Positions 25,941 through 35,519 of a stretch of 49,823 nt of DNA are shown one piece after another. The stretch is from Terriglobia bacterium. GTDB lineage: Bacteria; Acidobacteriota; Terriglobia; UBA7540. A program made the position numbers and the translations under genes. Location of the stretch: contig JASHTO010000348.1 of the NCBI GenBank assembly GCA_030040515.1, positions 1 through 49,823 on the forward strand, in the 5' to 3' direction. Positions within the stretch are counted from its first letter, which is position 1. Every line of letters begins with the position of its first letter. The notes under the pieces are model-generated. The model made no database searches, had not been told where the DNA came from, and was given only the letters and a program-made list of their open reading frames with translations.

Positions 25941-27048
25941 AGCGGCCATTGTCGGATGCGGAAAAGTTGCCGATGCGCACGCATCGCACATCCTGTCGAC
26001 GGGATCTGAAATCGTCGGAGTGTGTGACCGCGAGCCGCTGATGGCCAAGCAGCTCTATGAGCGATTCCCGGTTAAAGCCTATTACACCGACCTGGCGGAA
26101 ATGGTGAGCGAATCGAAGCCAGAGGTGGTTCACATCACCACCTCACCGGCAAGTCATTTTGAAGTCGCCCGATTCTGCCTGGAAAAGGGATGCCACGTTT
26201 ATGTGGAAAAGCCGTTTGCGCTCAATGCCGCTGATGCGCAGCATATGGTCGACCTGGCCAAGGCGAAAGGAGTGAAGTTGACGGCGGGTCACAACCACCA
26301 GTTCAGCCACGTGGCCCGGCGCCTGAGGGCTGCCGTGGCGGACGGCTACCTGGGTGGGCCTCCCGTCCACATGGAAAGTTATTACTGCTACAACCTTGCC
26401 GATCCCAGTTACGCTCGCGCCTTGTTGGGGGATAAGCGGCACTGGGTGCGAAAATTGCCGGGCCGGCTACTTCACAACATCATCAGCCACGGCATCGCGC
26501 GGATCGCGGAATTCCTGACCACCGATTCGCCGCAGGTGATCGCCTATGGGCACGTCAGCCCGCTTTTGAAAAGCATCGGAGAGACGGATATCGTGGATGA
26601 GCTTCGCGTCATCCTCAGCGAGGAGGAGCGAACCACGGCATACTTTACTTTCTCGTCGCAGATGCGGCCTTCGCTGCACGAATTCCGAATCTACGGCCCG
26701 AAGAACGGTTTGATCATGGATCACCATCACGAAATCCTGATCCGGTTGCGGGGCGCAAAGTACAAGAGCTATGCCGATCACTTCATTCCTCCGGTTTCGT
26801 TTGCCCAACAACATCTTGCCAACCTGATCGGGAACGCGAAGCTGTTTCTGGGCAGGGATTTCCGCATGGACTCCGGCATGAAGTTCTTGATTGAGTCCTT
26901 CTACCGCTCCATCCGCGAGGGCGCTCCCCTGCCGATTTCTTATCGCGAGATTCTGCTCACGGCTCGCATCATGGATGCCATTTTTCAGCAGGTCGGTTCC
27001 GCTCAGCCGCTCCGCAGAATTTCTTCGCACGCGCAGCCGGTCATGTAG
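25933..27048 (+). CDS. Gfo/Idh/MocA family oxidoreductase, second copy
   Basis: 371 residues. AAIVGCGKVADAHASHI is the Rossmann motif and HVYVEKPFALNAADA the EKP motif; GHNHQFSHVARRLRAAV follows where the substrate domain begins. ATG 25933 lies inside the stop region of the epimerase gene (eight-base overlap), indicating coupled translation. Unlike the copy at 17245 it has no acetyltransferase/aminotransferase beside it, so it may act with the SDR as an oxidation/reduction pair that changes sugar configuration. Cytoplasmic; substrate unknown. Confidence 0.88.
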   Translation: MLKAAIVGCGKVADAHASHILSTGSEIVGVCDREPLMAKQLYERFPVKAYYTDLAEMVSESKPEVVHITTSPASHFEVARFCLEKGCHVYVEKPFALNAADAQHMVDLAKAKGVKLTAGHNHQFSHVARRLRAAVADGYLGGPPVHMESYYCYNLADPSYARALLGDKRHWVRKLPGRLLHNIISHGIARIAEFLTTDSPQVIAYGHVSPLLKSIGETDIVDELRVILSEEERTTAYFTFSSQMRPSLHEFRIYGPKNGLIMDHHHEILIRLRGAKYKSYADHFIPPVSFAQQHLANLIGNAKLFLGRDFRMDSGMKFLIESFYRSIREGAPLPISYREILLTARIMDAIFQQVGSAQPLRRISSHAQPVM

Positions 27049-27235
27049 GTGACCGCACCGGGCGAAACGATTCCCGGACGCTCGCGCGGGTTGACGCGGG
27101 TGGCGGCTGAAAAAACTGACCGCCAAGTGCCACAATCGCCCGGCTGGAACCCCCTATTGTGGATAATCCAGTATTTCCCAAACCTGCTCGCAGTTGGACG
27201 AAGCCGGGAAGTTTTACAGTGTGAACACGACGAAA

Positions 27236-27256
27236 TGTCCGTTGATTTTACGGACA
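27236..27256. repeat. hairpin just before the polymerase gene
   Basis: TGTCCGT (27236-27242) and ACGGACA (27250-27256) form a perfect seven-pair stem with loop TGATTTT, 16 bases before the polymerase start codon. It could shape translation initiation of that gene. The rest of 27049-27235 shows no gene. Confidence 0.45.
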
Positions 27257-27272
27257 AAAAGTCAGAGTTAAG

Positions 27273-28709
27273 ATGCCTCCGCATGTAGCGCTACTTTTGT
27301 GGTTCGTCCTGCTCCTGGCGCTGTTTCTTTTCGATCCCGCTAAGGAGCCCAAGGTTTCGGCGGCCTTGTGGGTGCCGCTGACATGGATGTTCTTCATGGG
27401 TTCGCGGCAGCTCACTGCCTGGTTGGGCTGGAGTGGCACCGAGGGATTGAACTCCATGGCTCAAACACTTGAGGAAGGGAATCCCACCGACCGAACGGTG
27501 GAGCTTGCTCTGTTATTCCTGGCGTTAGTCATTCTGATCTCCCGATCTTTCAAGTGGGGTGGTTTCTTGAGACAGAATTGGGCGCTCACGCTGTACCTGC
27601 TCTTCGCTCTCCTGAGCGTTGTCTGGTCCGGTTTTCCCTTTGCCGCCTTCAAGAAATGGTTCAGAGATCTCGGCACCTACGTCATGGTATTGGTCATCCT
27701 CACGGATCCTTATCCGTTAAAGGCACTGGGGACATTTCTTCGCAGGTTTGGGTACCTTTTGGTTCCTCTATCGGTTGTCCTCATCAAGTATTTCCCGGAC
27801 CTGGCCCGGCAGTATGACCCGTGGACGGGCATTCAAACATTCACCGGAGCTACAACGAGCAAGAATATGCTGGGCATCGTCTGCTTGGTTTGCGGTACCT
27901 ACTTCTTTTGGGACACGGTGGTCAGGTGGCCTGATCGCAGGAATAAGCGGCAGAAACGAATCCTCCTCGTGAACGCCTTGCTCATCGGGATGGTCATCTG
28001 GCTGCTCAATATCTGCGACAGCGCCACATCCCGCACGACGCTGATGATCGCCTGTATGGTAATCCTGGCGGCTCACAGCAAGTTGGTCCAACGCCATCCG
28101 CGAATCCTGACCGTGGGAATCCCCGCCGTTTTCTTGACCTATGTCTTCCTGTTTTTCGGGCTGGGGTTGAGCACAGAGTTTGCGGAGGCGGTGGGCCGCA
28201 CTTCCCTCTCCGGCCGTGACATTATCTGGCAAATCGTTCTCAGCCACCAGGCGAATCCCCTGGTAGGGGCCGGATACGAAAGCTTCTGGCTGGGTCCGCG
28301 GCTTCAGGCGATCTGGGCCAGCGGGCAGGGCGCAATCAATGAGGCGCACAACGGGTACCTGGAGATTTACCTCAATTTAGGCTACATAGGGGCCTTTCTT
28401 GCTCTCTTATATGTGGGTGCCATGTATCGGAACATTTGCAAAAGGTTCAAACCCTTTTCGAGCATGGCCTCGTTCAGCCTGGCGATCTGGACGGTTTTCC
28501 TGTTCCACAATTGTACGGAAGCCGACTTTCGAAGCGGGCCGATGTGGTTCACATTTGTCTTTGCATGTTGGGCCGTCACGGCGGTCGGCCGCCAGGAGGC
28601 GAGCGAGGCGGCGACCCTCCAAGATGCAGGCGGGGTGGCACAAATTTCACCCTCATTGGGTAAAGAGTCCGAGGACGTGATAGCCCACTTATCTCCCTGG
28701 GCCCTATGA
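27273..28709 (+). CDS. O-antigen ligase/polymerase family membrane protein (Wzy-like)
   Basis: 478 residues with about ten to twelve hydrophobic membrane segments spread from residue 5 to 435. The Wzy_C signature is present: GRDIIWQIVLSHQANPLVGA then a periplasmic loop ending EAHNGYLEIYLNLGYIG, where His and Asn are typical of the O-antigen ligase/polymerase superfamily. As the only such protein in the window, it is the likely polymerase joining lipid-linked repeat units in the periplasm, working with the flippase at 36803 and co-polymerase at 10822. A ligase role cannot be excluded, but WaaL genes are normally with core-oligosaccharide genes. There is no strong ribosome site. Confidence 0.9.
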   Translation: MPPHVALLLWFVLLLALFLFDPAKEPKVSAALWVPLTWMFFMGSRQLTAWLGWSGTEGLNSMAQTLEEGNPTDRTVELALLFLALVILISRSFKWGGFLRQNWALTLYLLFALLSVVWSGFPFAAFKKWFRDLGTYVMVLVILTDPYPLKALGTFLRRFGYLLVPLSVVLIKYFPDLARQYDPWTGIQTFTGATTSKNMLGIVCLVCGTYFFWDTVVRWPDRRNKRQKRILLVNALLIGMVIWLLNICDSATSRTTLMIACMVILAAHSKLVQRHPRILTVGIPAVFLTYVFLFFGLGLSTEFAEAVGRTSLSGRDIIWQIVLSHQANPLVGAGYESFWLGPRLQAIWASGQGAINEAHNGYLEIYLNLGYIGAFLALLYVGAMYRNICKRFKPFSSMASFSLAIWTVFLFHNCTEADFRSGPMWFTFVFACWAVTAVGRQEASEAATLQDAGGVAQISPSLGKESEDVIAHLSPWAL

Positions 28710-28800
28710 TCCCCATTTCGGACGCCCACAGCTCCGCATCCGGTGGGCCGGCCCCGGGTGCGGCCCGATTTTACGCAAGACCCTCCGGGAAGGAAGTTCA

Positions 28801-30102
28801 ATGAATCGTCTACGGATACTGCTGTTGGCCCCGGGCGCCAATCCGGAAACGATCTCTGCATTTTACGTGGCCTATTGCCACGCGGAGGCGCTGGCTCGCC
28901 TTCACGACGTGACCCTGGTTATCCAGGCGGCGAATGAGGAGCCCATTCGCCGCGCGGGGGCGCCGTTCCACGCCATTGAGGTGGTTCGCCAGCCCTGGTT
29001 GGACCGGATATTTAACTGGTGCCTGCGTAAGATTTTCAAGAATAACTGGCGCACGCAGGTTCTGACCGCCTTCATGTATCCGTTCGCGGTGGCTTTTGAA
29101 TGGGGGGCCTGGCGGCGGCTGCGGAAGCGGATCAAGGCGGGTGAATTCGACGTTGTCCTGCGCCTTTTGCCCGTCAATTCGGTTCAGCCCAGCCCGTTCG
29201 GCTTTTTCCTGCGCAAGGGTCCCATACCGTTCGTGGTGGGGCCGATCAACGGTGGCCTTCCCTGGCCTCCGGGGTTCAGCCAGGCGGAGAATCAGAAGGA
29301 ATGGATCTCCCGGCTGAGGGATGTCTACCATTACCTGCCCTTTGCCCGGTCAACCTTTCGCTATGCCTCGGCAATTCTGGCCGGCTCGTCGTTTACCTGC
29401 GCGGAGTTCGCGGCATACAAGGATAAGGTTTTCTTTGTCCCGGAGAATGGCGTCAACCGTTCCATTTGCCAGCGCGATGCCGCAGGCCCGGAGAGCAACG
29501 GCAAGCTGGAATTGATCTTCGTCGGGAACCTGGTTCCGTACAAAGCTTGCGACCTGGCGCTGCGCGGTGCGGCTCCACTGTTGCAAAGCGGTTCGGCCCA
29601 CTTCACCATTCTGGGCGATGGCCCGGAGCAGGGCCGCCTGGAGGAGCTCGCCCGTTGCCTGGAAATCGAAAAAGCGGTTTCGTTCTGCGGATTTGTGAGC
29701 CACGACGAAGTCATGCGGAGGCTGCGAACTGCGGACGTTTTGGTGTTTCCGTCGGTCCGCGAATTCGGCGGAGGAGTGGTTTTTGAGGCTCTGGCGGTCG
29801 GCGCCGTCCCCGTGGTCGCCGATTTCGGCGGTCCCGGGGATATCGTCGATCCCCAGGTAGGACGCAAGGTTTCTCTCACCAACGAAAGCGACGTGGTTGC
29901 GCAACTGGAAAAAGTCCTTACCAGTCTCGCCGGGGATCGGGACCTCCTGGCGTGTTTACGACAGCAAGGCATCGCTTATGCCGGGGAACGCTTAAGTTGG
30001 GATGGCAAGGCGCAGATTGTGACCGAGATCCTGAATTGGGCGTTGCGCCGCGGCGCAAAGCCGGACCTCCCGGCGCCGAAGGCGCTGCCGATCGGCGGAT
30101 AA
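28801..30102 (+). CDS. family 4 glycosyltransferase
   Basis: 433 residues, GT-B fold. The N-terminal half is sugar-acceptor domain (LLLAPGANPETISAFYVAYC); the C-terminal half has LELIFVGNLVPYKACDLALR, FTILGDGPEQGRLEEL and the donor-binding FPSVREFGGGVVFEALAVGA with the EX7E-type acidic pair spacing altered (first Glu in REFGG, second in FEAL). It retains configuration by family knowledge. Ribosome site GGAAGGAAG lies upstream of the ATG. It is followed by a methyltransferase gene after 76 bases. Confidence 0.9.
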   Translation: MNRLRILLLAPGANPETISAFYVAYCHAEALARLHDVTLVIQAANEEPIRRAGAPFHAIEVVRQPWLDRIFNWCLRKIFKNNWRTQVLTAFMYPFAVAFEWGAWRRLRKRIKAGEFDVVLRLLPVNSVQPSPFGFFLRKGPIPFVVGPINGGLPWPPGFSQAENQKEWISRLRDVYHYLPFARSTFRYASAILAGSSFTCAEFAAYKDKVFFVPENGVNRSICQRDAAGPESNGKLELIFVGNLVPYKACDLALRGAAPLLQSGSAHFTILGDGPEQGRLEELARCLEIEKAVSFCGFVSHDEVMRRLRTADVLVFPSVREFGGGVVFEALAVGAVPVVADFGGPGDIVDPQVGRKVSLTNESDVVAQLEKVLTSLAGDRDLLACLRQQGIAYAGERLSWDGKAQIVTEILNWALRRGAKPDLPAPKALPIGG

Positions 30103-30178
30103 GCGAATCGTTGCGCCACCGGCAGGCGGGAGGGAGAGGAACCCGGCAGCCCGGAGGTGCAGATTAAAGGAGCAGGAT

Positions 30179-30931
30179 ATGGCACGGCCCTGGAAGCCTC
30201 GGGATTTCGACTCGTTGTATGAGCGTTACGTTTGCCAGGATGAGCTGGAGTTTGGGGGGCGAGAGTATTACCTGCGATACCGTTCACGCTACAAGGAGTG
30301 CATTCGGCGGATCGCTTCCCTGGCTCCGTCGCACCCGGTGGATGTCCTGGACATCGGCGGAGGACAGCTTGCCCTGCTGTGCATGAAAATGTGGGGTGAC
30401 AAAGGCGCGGTGGCGGACCTCCTGGGGCCGCACATGACGTACATGGCCAGCCATGGCGTGGAGACGATCGAGTGGAACCTGTGCAAGGCTGACCCACCTT
30501 TTTCCGCAAGATTCGACTTCGTCTTTTTTTCAGAGGTGATCGAGCACTTGCCCATTCCCGGTTACATTGTCCTTGCGCGTCTGCGGAAAACTCTGCGGCC
30601 TGGCGGCGCCATTATCTGCACCACACCCAATCTCTACCGTCTCCGCAATCTGGTTTATATCGCGCTCGGGATCCCCATCTTCGACTATTTTCGCTATCCG
30701 GATGACGAGAGCTCACTGGGTCATGTGATTGAATATAGCCGCGATCATCTCGACTGGCAGATGCAGAAGGCGGGATTCACCGCATGCCGGGTGGAATACT
30801 CGCAAATGCACCATTCACCTACGCGAGCCATCTATCGCCCGCTCGCGTGGCTGGGCTATCCACTGCACCTTGTTCCCCACTGGCGCGACAACCTGGTGGC
30901 GACCGCGTACGCGCCCGGTGAGACCCGATAG
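30179..30931 (+). CDS. SAM-dependent methyltransferase
   Basis: 250 residues. Motif I is VDVLDIGGGQLALLCMKMWG (about 45-64); FDFVFFSEVIEHLPIPGYI and LRKTLRPGGAIICTTPN are the later class I motifs. It falls in the Methyltransf_23/11 type and would methylate a sugar or glycolipid intermediate. AGGAG about seven bases before the ATG supports the start. It converges on the - strand beta-helix gene, with 83 GC-rich bases between them that hold no clear terminator. Confidence 0.88.
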   Translation: MARPWKPRDFDSLYERYVCQDELEFGGREYYLRYRSRYKECIRRIASLAPSHPVDVLDIGGGQLALLCMKMWGDKGAVADLLGPHMTYMASHGVETIEWNLCKADPPFSARFDFVFFSEVIEHLPIPGYIVLARLRKTLRPGGAIICTTPNLYRLRNLVYIALGIPIFDYFRYPDDESSLGHVIEYSRDHLDWQMQKAGFTACRVEYSQMHHSPTRAIYRPLAWLGYPLHLVPHWRDNLVATAYAPGETR

Positions 30932-31014
30932 GCGGGCCGGCGAAAACGGCTCCGCCGCCCCCGGAAGACGCCCGTCGAAATGAAAAACCTCAGCGGGACC
31001 GGGAAGATCGCCGG

Positions 31015-33114
31015 TCAGAAAACCTGGGCACTCAGTACCGGGGAATTGGGGTATGTCAGCGGGTGGGGATAGGAATAAGGCACATAGTGGAGCGTCCAGG
31101 TATTCAGGGCCGTGCAAACAAAAAGTTCGCCCTGCCCGAAGCCGTTTCCGCTGGAATTCCAACTCCCCTGGTCGGTAGCGAAATATCCGACGCTTGGAAT
31201 ACAGGTCGCAGGCTTGTTTCCGAGCAAGCCAAAGCCGACGCCGGTTGTGCCATTGAAAGGGGTTGCGTCCGTGGTCTGGGCCTGCGGGCTGCCGTTCGAC
31301 CCGTCCGTATACCAGTCGCGGTTGGCAATGGTGCGCCCCGTGTCGGTGCCAATGTTACCGCCATTTAAGTTGTGGGCAGTGTCGTCCCATTCGTAAATCG
31401 GGTCCAGCGCCTGGTTTGATGCCGATGCCGGTGTAGGACCATTGGCGCCGGAAAAAAGAGTTCCAGGCCCCCGCCCGCCCTGGTCGGTACAGACGGTGGA
31501 ACGAAGAATGCGATAGGTGTCACCGGAGGAGAACGAGTTGTTTTGCTCAGGAATACTTGACGCTATGGTCAGCGAGGTGATGGTGTTTGAGGCAATTTCC
31601 GCCCAAAAGTTTTGCGTAACATCATAGACCGAGAAGGGGGCGCCGGAAGGGATGAACTGATTTGCAACCCAGACTTGCGATGTATCGTTCAGCGTTACGC
31701 CCGATGAACCGCTTGTTGCCGTGCCGCTGAAATAGAGGGTGCTGCCCACGATCACGTAGGAATCGCCCGACGCGGGTGACCAATTCGAATTCGTCGCAAC
31801 CGTCAGGGTGTTTGCCGTGTTCGAGGCGATTTCCGCTGCTACCCAGTTGCCGGTCGAGCGGGTGATATCGTAAACAAGATAGAGCTTTGAGCCTGGCGCA
31901 AACTGGTTGGTCGTCCAGGATTGTGATGAGTCCGTGACGGTCCCGCTTCCCACCGCAGTGAGCGTACTGGCCGAGGTAACTGAAGCACCATCATTAATGT
32001 CGTAGGGACTGGAGCCGCCACAGGGCCCCCAACCGCCCGTTGCCGTATACACGGTGCGGTAAACCGTCATGTCCGCGACATTGTCGAAGAATCCTCCGGT
32101 TGCGGTATAATTCGCTTCCAGGTTGTTGCCAAATACAATGCCTGTTCCGCTCCTGAAGCCGGCGACGCCGCCACCGCAACTCCCATTCTGGCAATTAATC
32201 GTATTCCCGTAGGCTTCAATGCTGCGGCCACCCTGATTCCGGCCTGTCGTGTCGAGCCCGTGGAACGTAAAGGCAACGAAAAATCCGTTCGTCGGGTTGA
32301 TTTGGTTGAAACGCCCCGCTACCCGGCCACCGCCGATGCCTCCTCCTACCGGTGCAAATTCGGCGTCGTTGACGGATTCCTGGGTGTAGATGGAATTATT
32401 TTCCATATACAGTTCGTTGCCCGTCCCGAACGAATCCGCCTGCGCCCAGGAGTTGTCGCCAAAACTGCCGACTCCCAGGTAAGACGAGAGGCTGATGTTG
32501 GCAAACCATACGGTACTCCCCGTCGGTTGAGTGTTGTGGTCAAGGACGCCGAAGATGTTGTCGCAACGCAGCATCGTCGCCGCATTGGAACTGTTGCCAG
32601 ATTCGTTCCATTGCGTCGTCAGGCCCAGCCCGATGTTGTCGACGCGCACATTCGGGCAACCGCTGGAGGTGCAAGTTCCGGCAATACTGATGGGCGAAAA
32701 AAGCGAGGTCGTTGATGATTCCGGCTCGATGTCGAGCGTGGTCAGCCGGAACAGAGCCCCGGAGACGTAGGGAATTTCAACTTGGAACAGCGGCCCCGTG
32801 GAGGGAACGTCGTCGAGGATGATCGTGTCGAGTGTTCCCGCTCCGAACGTGCTCGGTCCGGCGTTGGGCGACCCGCTGCCGGCGAGCGTGATGGAGACGT
32901 TGATGGTAATCCCGCTGGTCCAGGTGCAGGTGCCGGCGGGAATTACGATAATGTCGCCGTTTACAGCGGTGTGGGTCGGACCATTGATGAGGGTGTTGAC
33001 GGCACTCTGATTGCATGATTCGGCGGTATAAACATTCTGGGCAAATGCGGCCGGACCAACGAAGGCGACGAAAACAAGTGCGATGAAAGTCCCTTTCACG
33101 AACCTGATAAACAT
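31015..33114 (-). CDS. secreted beta-helix-like protein with internal repeats
   Basis: About 700 residues from ATG 33114, chosen because GGGGAGG lies upstream and a signal peptide begins at once (FIRFVKGTFIALVFVAFVGP, cleavage near AFAQ). The mature protein is rich in Gly, Thr, Ser and Asn with short strands (DIIVIPAGTCTWTSG, ITINVSITLAGSG, NVRVDNIGLGL), typical of right-handed parallel beta-helices such as pectate-lyase-like folds. Two tandem repeats of about 75 residues, each containing a VYD(I/V)T and AEIASNT segment, lie in the C-terminal third. It may bind or cut the exopolysaccharide, or be a structural surface protein. No catalytic motif can be named. It is the only - strand gene in the assembly cluster. 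Confidence 0.75.
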   Translation of the reverse strand: MFIRFVKGTFIALVFVAFVGPAAFAQNVYTAESCNQSAVNTLINGPTHTAVNGDIIVIPAGTCTWTSGITINVSITLAGSGSPNAGPSTFGAGTLDTIILDDVPSTGPLFQVEIPYVSGALFRLTTLDIEPESSTTSLFSPISIAGTCTSSGCPNVRVDNIGLGLTTQWNESGNSSNAATMLRCDNIFGVLDHNTQPTGSTVWFANISLSSYLGVGSFGDNSWAQADSFGTGNELYMENNSIYTQESVNDAEFAPVGGGIGGGRVAGRFNQINPTNGFFVAFTFHGLDTTGRNQGGRSIEAYGNTINCQNGSCGGGVAGFRSGTGIVFGNNLEANYTATGGFFDNVADMTVYRTVYTATGGWGPCGGSSPYDINDGASVTSASTLTAVGSGTVTDSSQSWTTNQFAPGSKLYLVYDITRSTGNWVAAEIASNTANTLTVATNSNWSPASGDSYVIVGSTLYFSGTATSGSSGVTLNDTSQVWVANQFIPSGAPFSVYDVTQNFWAEIASNTITSLTIASSIPEQNNSFSSGDTYRILRSTVCTDQGGRGPGTLFSGANGPTPASASNQALDPIYEWDDTAHNLNGGNIGTDTGRTIANRDWYTDGSNGSPQAQTTDATPFNGTTGVGFGLLGNKPATCIPSVGYFATDQGSWNSSGNGFGQGELFVCTALNTWTLHYVPYSYPHPLTYPNSPVLSAQVF

Positions 33115-33492
33115 CCGTTTTATCCTCCCCGAGGGGTGGTATTGTCTGCCTAAACGAAGGGGCTCGTGCCGAAGTTGAGAAGATAATAAGGCACTTTGGC
33201 AAGAAAAAAAAGCAATTTGTTGGTCCATTCGGGGCGTCGATTATTTTTTACTAAGGATTGTATGATGGACTGACCGAGGTTCATCGTAGCGCCGCTCCCG
33301 CGGGGCTGGCGCTTCAGGCCATGTCACAATGTCTTGCAGATTGACGACACGCAAGGCCGTGCACACAAGCCCCGGGAGCTTACGAATGAGTTGCCCCTTC
33401 ATACACCACATCTGCTTTTACCTTGACACCCTGAGGAAAATCGGGCACCCTCCGTTTTTTGGAGGCTTCGCCGAACTCCGCACCCAAACTCA
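33115..33492. promoter_or_regulatory. divergent intergenic region with GTAGCG-type palindrome
   Basis: 378 bases between the divergent beta-helix and methyltransferase genes. It is AT-rich at 33185-33260, where promoters probably lie. Bases 33287-33313 form a palindrome (AGCGCC at 33288-33293 with GGCGCT at 33308-33313) beginning GTAGCGCCGC, like the elements at 34254 and 38329. No coding frame is supported. Confidence 0.45.
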
Positions 33493-34221
33493 ATGAAACT
33501 AGTTAAGCACTTAAAGCGCTCCCAATTCATAGTGGGCGTGGTTAGAACCCTGCGGGGATTAAGAGGGGACCTGCAGGTGGTTGTCTGGCGCAGCAAACGA
33601 AACAGCAGGATCGCCGCCTACCTCAAAGCTCATTCGGTTAAGAAAATGCAGCTCGCGACCAGCAACAATCTTCTTGACGGATGGCTGAATACCGATATCT
33701 TTTTGAATCACGATCCGGTCGTCTATTTGGATGCAACACAGCGCTTTCCTTTCGGTGACAATACGCTCGACTACATCATCGCCGAGCACATGATCGAGCA
33801 CATCGATTACGAAGCGGGACAGTTCATGCTATCGGAGTGTCTTCGCGTGCTGAAACCGGGGGGGCGCGTGCGGTTCGCAACTCCCGACCTGACGGTCATA
33901 CTCTCCCTGCATGCCAAAGAAAAAACTGAGGTTCAAAGATTTTATATCGATTGGTCCATAGCACGATCGATGCCGGAAGTGCGCGAGTGTAAAGACACTT
34001 TTGTGATTAACAACATGTTCCGCGCCTGGGGCCATTGTTTTCTGTATGATCGCCAAACGCTGCAACACGCCTTGGACGCTTCCGGATTCCGCGATATCAA
34101 GTTTTACAAGCCGGGCGAAAGTGAGGACCCGAACCTCAGGAACGTGGAAGCCCATGGGAGGGAAATAGGGTCCGAGGATATGAATCAATTCGAGACCATG
34201 GTGGTGGAAGGCTGCAAGTGA
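33493..34221 (+). CDS. methyltransferase-like protein with altered SAM motif
   Basis: 242 residues resembling COG4627-type methyltransferases: GWLNTDIF, then LDATQRFPFGDNTLDYIIAEHMIEHIDYE and ECLRVLKPGGRVRFATPDL are well kept. The glycine-rich first motif that normally reads like LxLGCGxN is KKMQLATSNNLLDG here, with no glycine before the Asn pair. Activity is therefore uncertain; it could still bind SAM in a different way or be a non-catalytic relative. It lies alone between a palindrome-containing promoter region and a GT2 gene. Confidence 0.78.
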   Translation: MKLVKHLKRSQFIVGVVRTLRGLRGDLQVVVWRSKRNSRIAAYLKAHSVKKMQLATSNNLLDGWLNTDIFLNHDPVVYLDATQRFPFGDNTLDYIIAEHMIEHIDYEAGQFMLSECLRVLKPGGRVRFATPDLTVILSLHAKEKTEVQRFYIDWSIARSMPEVRECKDTFVINNMFRAWGHCFLYDRQTLQHALDASGFRDIKFYKPGESEDPNLRNVEAHGREIGSEDMNQFETMVVEGCK

Positions 34222-34253
34222 AATTACGATTGCGCTGGGAGTATGCGTTTACC

Positions 34254-34309
34254 GTAGCGCCGCCCTGGAGTCAACTTGTTCCGTCGCGCCTCGGCGGCAC
34301 CGTCGCTAC
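34254..34309. repeat. GTAGCG-ended palindromic element
   Basis: GTAGCG at 34254-34259 pairs with CGCTAC at 34304-34309, with an imperfect interior rich in CGCC/GGCG. The ends match those of the larger element at 38329-38378. It sits in the gap upstream of the GT2 gene, which argues against the longer reading of that gene starting at 34276. Confidence 0.5.
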
Positions 34310-34383
34310 CGAGGACGTCACGATATCTTGCAGCACTCCGTAGGTTTCCCCCCGTCTCCATATTATTCCGATATAAGGCCTTG

Positions 34384-35466
34384 ATGATGAACCCTCTGGT
34401 CTCAATCCTGATCCCTGCCTATAACGCCGAGGAATGGATTGAATACACACTGAAGTCGGCGACGGAGCAGACTTGGCCCAACAAGGAAATCATTGTTGTG
34501 GATGACGGGTCAAAGGATCGCACCGCCGAGATTGCGCGCCGTTTTGCCTCAAAGAACGTGAAGGTGCTGTCGAAGCCGAATGGTGGGCTGTCGTCCGCGG
34601 TCAACGCCGCCTACCGGGAATGCCAGGGTGAATACATTCAAGAATTAGATTCGGATGACATGATGGTGCCGAATAAAATTGAACGGCAGCTTGCCGCGCT
34701 GCGGGAAGGCGACAGTAAACGGCTCCTGCTTTCTTCGCCCTGGGCATACTTTTTTTACCGCACGCGGACCTCACAGTTCGTCAATACCTCCCTTTGCCAG
34801 GACCTTTCCCCGCTCGAATGGCTCCTCCGAAAGCTGGGGGAAAATCTGCACATGCAGAACGCCACCTGGCTGGTAAGCCGCGAGCTTGCCGAAGCCGCAG
34901 GGCCTTGGGATGAGAGCCTGGTATACGACCAGGACGGCGAATATTTTGCCCGTGTGCTTCTGGCCTCGGAGGGCACGCGGTTCGTGCCCGAAACCGGAAT
35001 ATTCTACCGGGCCCTCGGCACGGGCAGGATCAGTTACATTGGCAGCTCACGCAAGAAAAAAGAGTCGCTGCTGCGTTCCATGAAATTTCACATCCAATCT
35101 CTTCGGGCCCTCGAGGACAGTGAACGAGTAAGCAAAGCTTGCGTGACCTACATGCAAAATTGGTACGTAGTTTTCTATCCGTCGCAGCCGGATCTTGTCG
35201 ACGAGTTGCAACGCATGGCAGCGGAGCTCGGCGGCCGTTTGGTGCCCCCTCCTTTCTCTTGGAAATTCGCGTGGATTGCCACGATTTTTGGGAGGAGCGC
35301 TGCGGGAGCGGTTCAAAGAGGGCTTTCGGAATTCAAGTTTTCATTGGCAAGGTCATGGGACGAAATGATGTTCAAGTGGGAATCTCGCCAGGCCGGTGCG
35401 GCGCCCGGCGCTTCCGCTTCACCCTCCCTGGCGAAAGATAAGTCTGCAGACACCGAGCACCCTTAA
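34384..35466 (+). CDS. family 2 glycosyltransferase
   Basis: 360 residues, GT-A fold. LVSILIPAYNAEEWIEYTL begins the fold, VVDDGSKDRTAEIA and QELDSDDMMVPNKI (DxD) follow, and WDESLVYDQDGEYFAR is the ED-like acceptor region. No membrane helices. It begins with two consecutive ATG codons at 34384. The frame stays open to 34276, but that part covers a palindromic repeat and precedes the fold. The C-terminal 80 residues are low in recognisable features, ending in an Ala/Pro/Ser-rich tail. Confidence 0.9.
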   Translation: MMNPLVSILIPAYNAEEWIEYTLKSATEQTWPNKEIIVVDDGSKDRTAEIARRFASKNVKVLSKPNGGLSSAVNAAYRECQGEYIQELDSDDMMVPNKIERQLAALREGDSKRLLLSSPWAYFFYRTRTSQFVNTSLCQDLSPLEWLLRKLGENLHMQNATWLVSRELAEAAGPWDESLVYDQDGEYFARVLLASEGTRFVPETGIFYRALGTGRISYIGSSRKKKESLLRSMKFHIQSLRALEDSERVSKACVTYMQNWYVVFYPSQPDLVDELQRMAAELGGRLVPPPFSWKFAWIATIFGRSAAGAVQRGLSEFKFSLARSWDEMMFKWESRQAGAAPGASASPSLAKDKSADTEHP

Positions 35467-35519
35467 GGACTTCTGCCCTGCCCAAAGCGAATCGTTCAGC
35501 TGTAATTGAAAGGATTCGG

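Noticed and set aside
30932..31014. Bidirectional terminator between converging genes
   Set aside because: The GC-rich sequence can fold, but there is no clean stem with a T tract in either direction.
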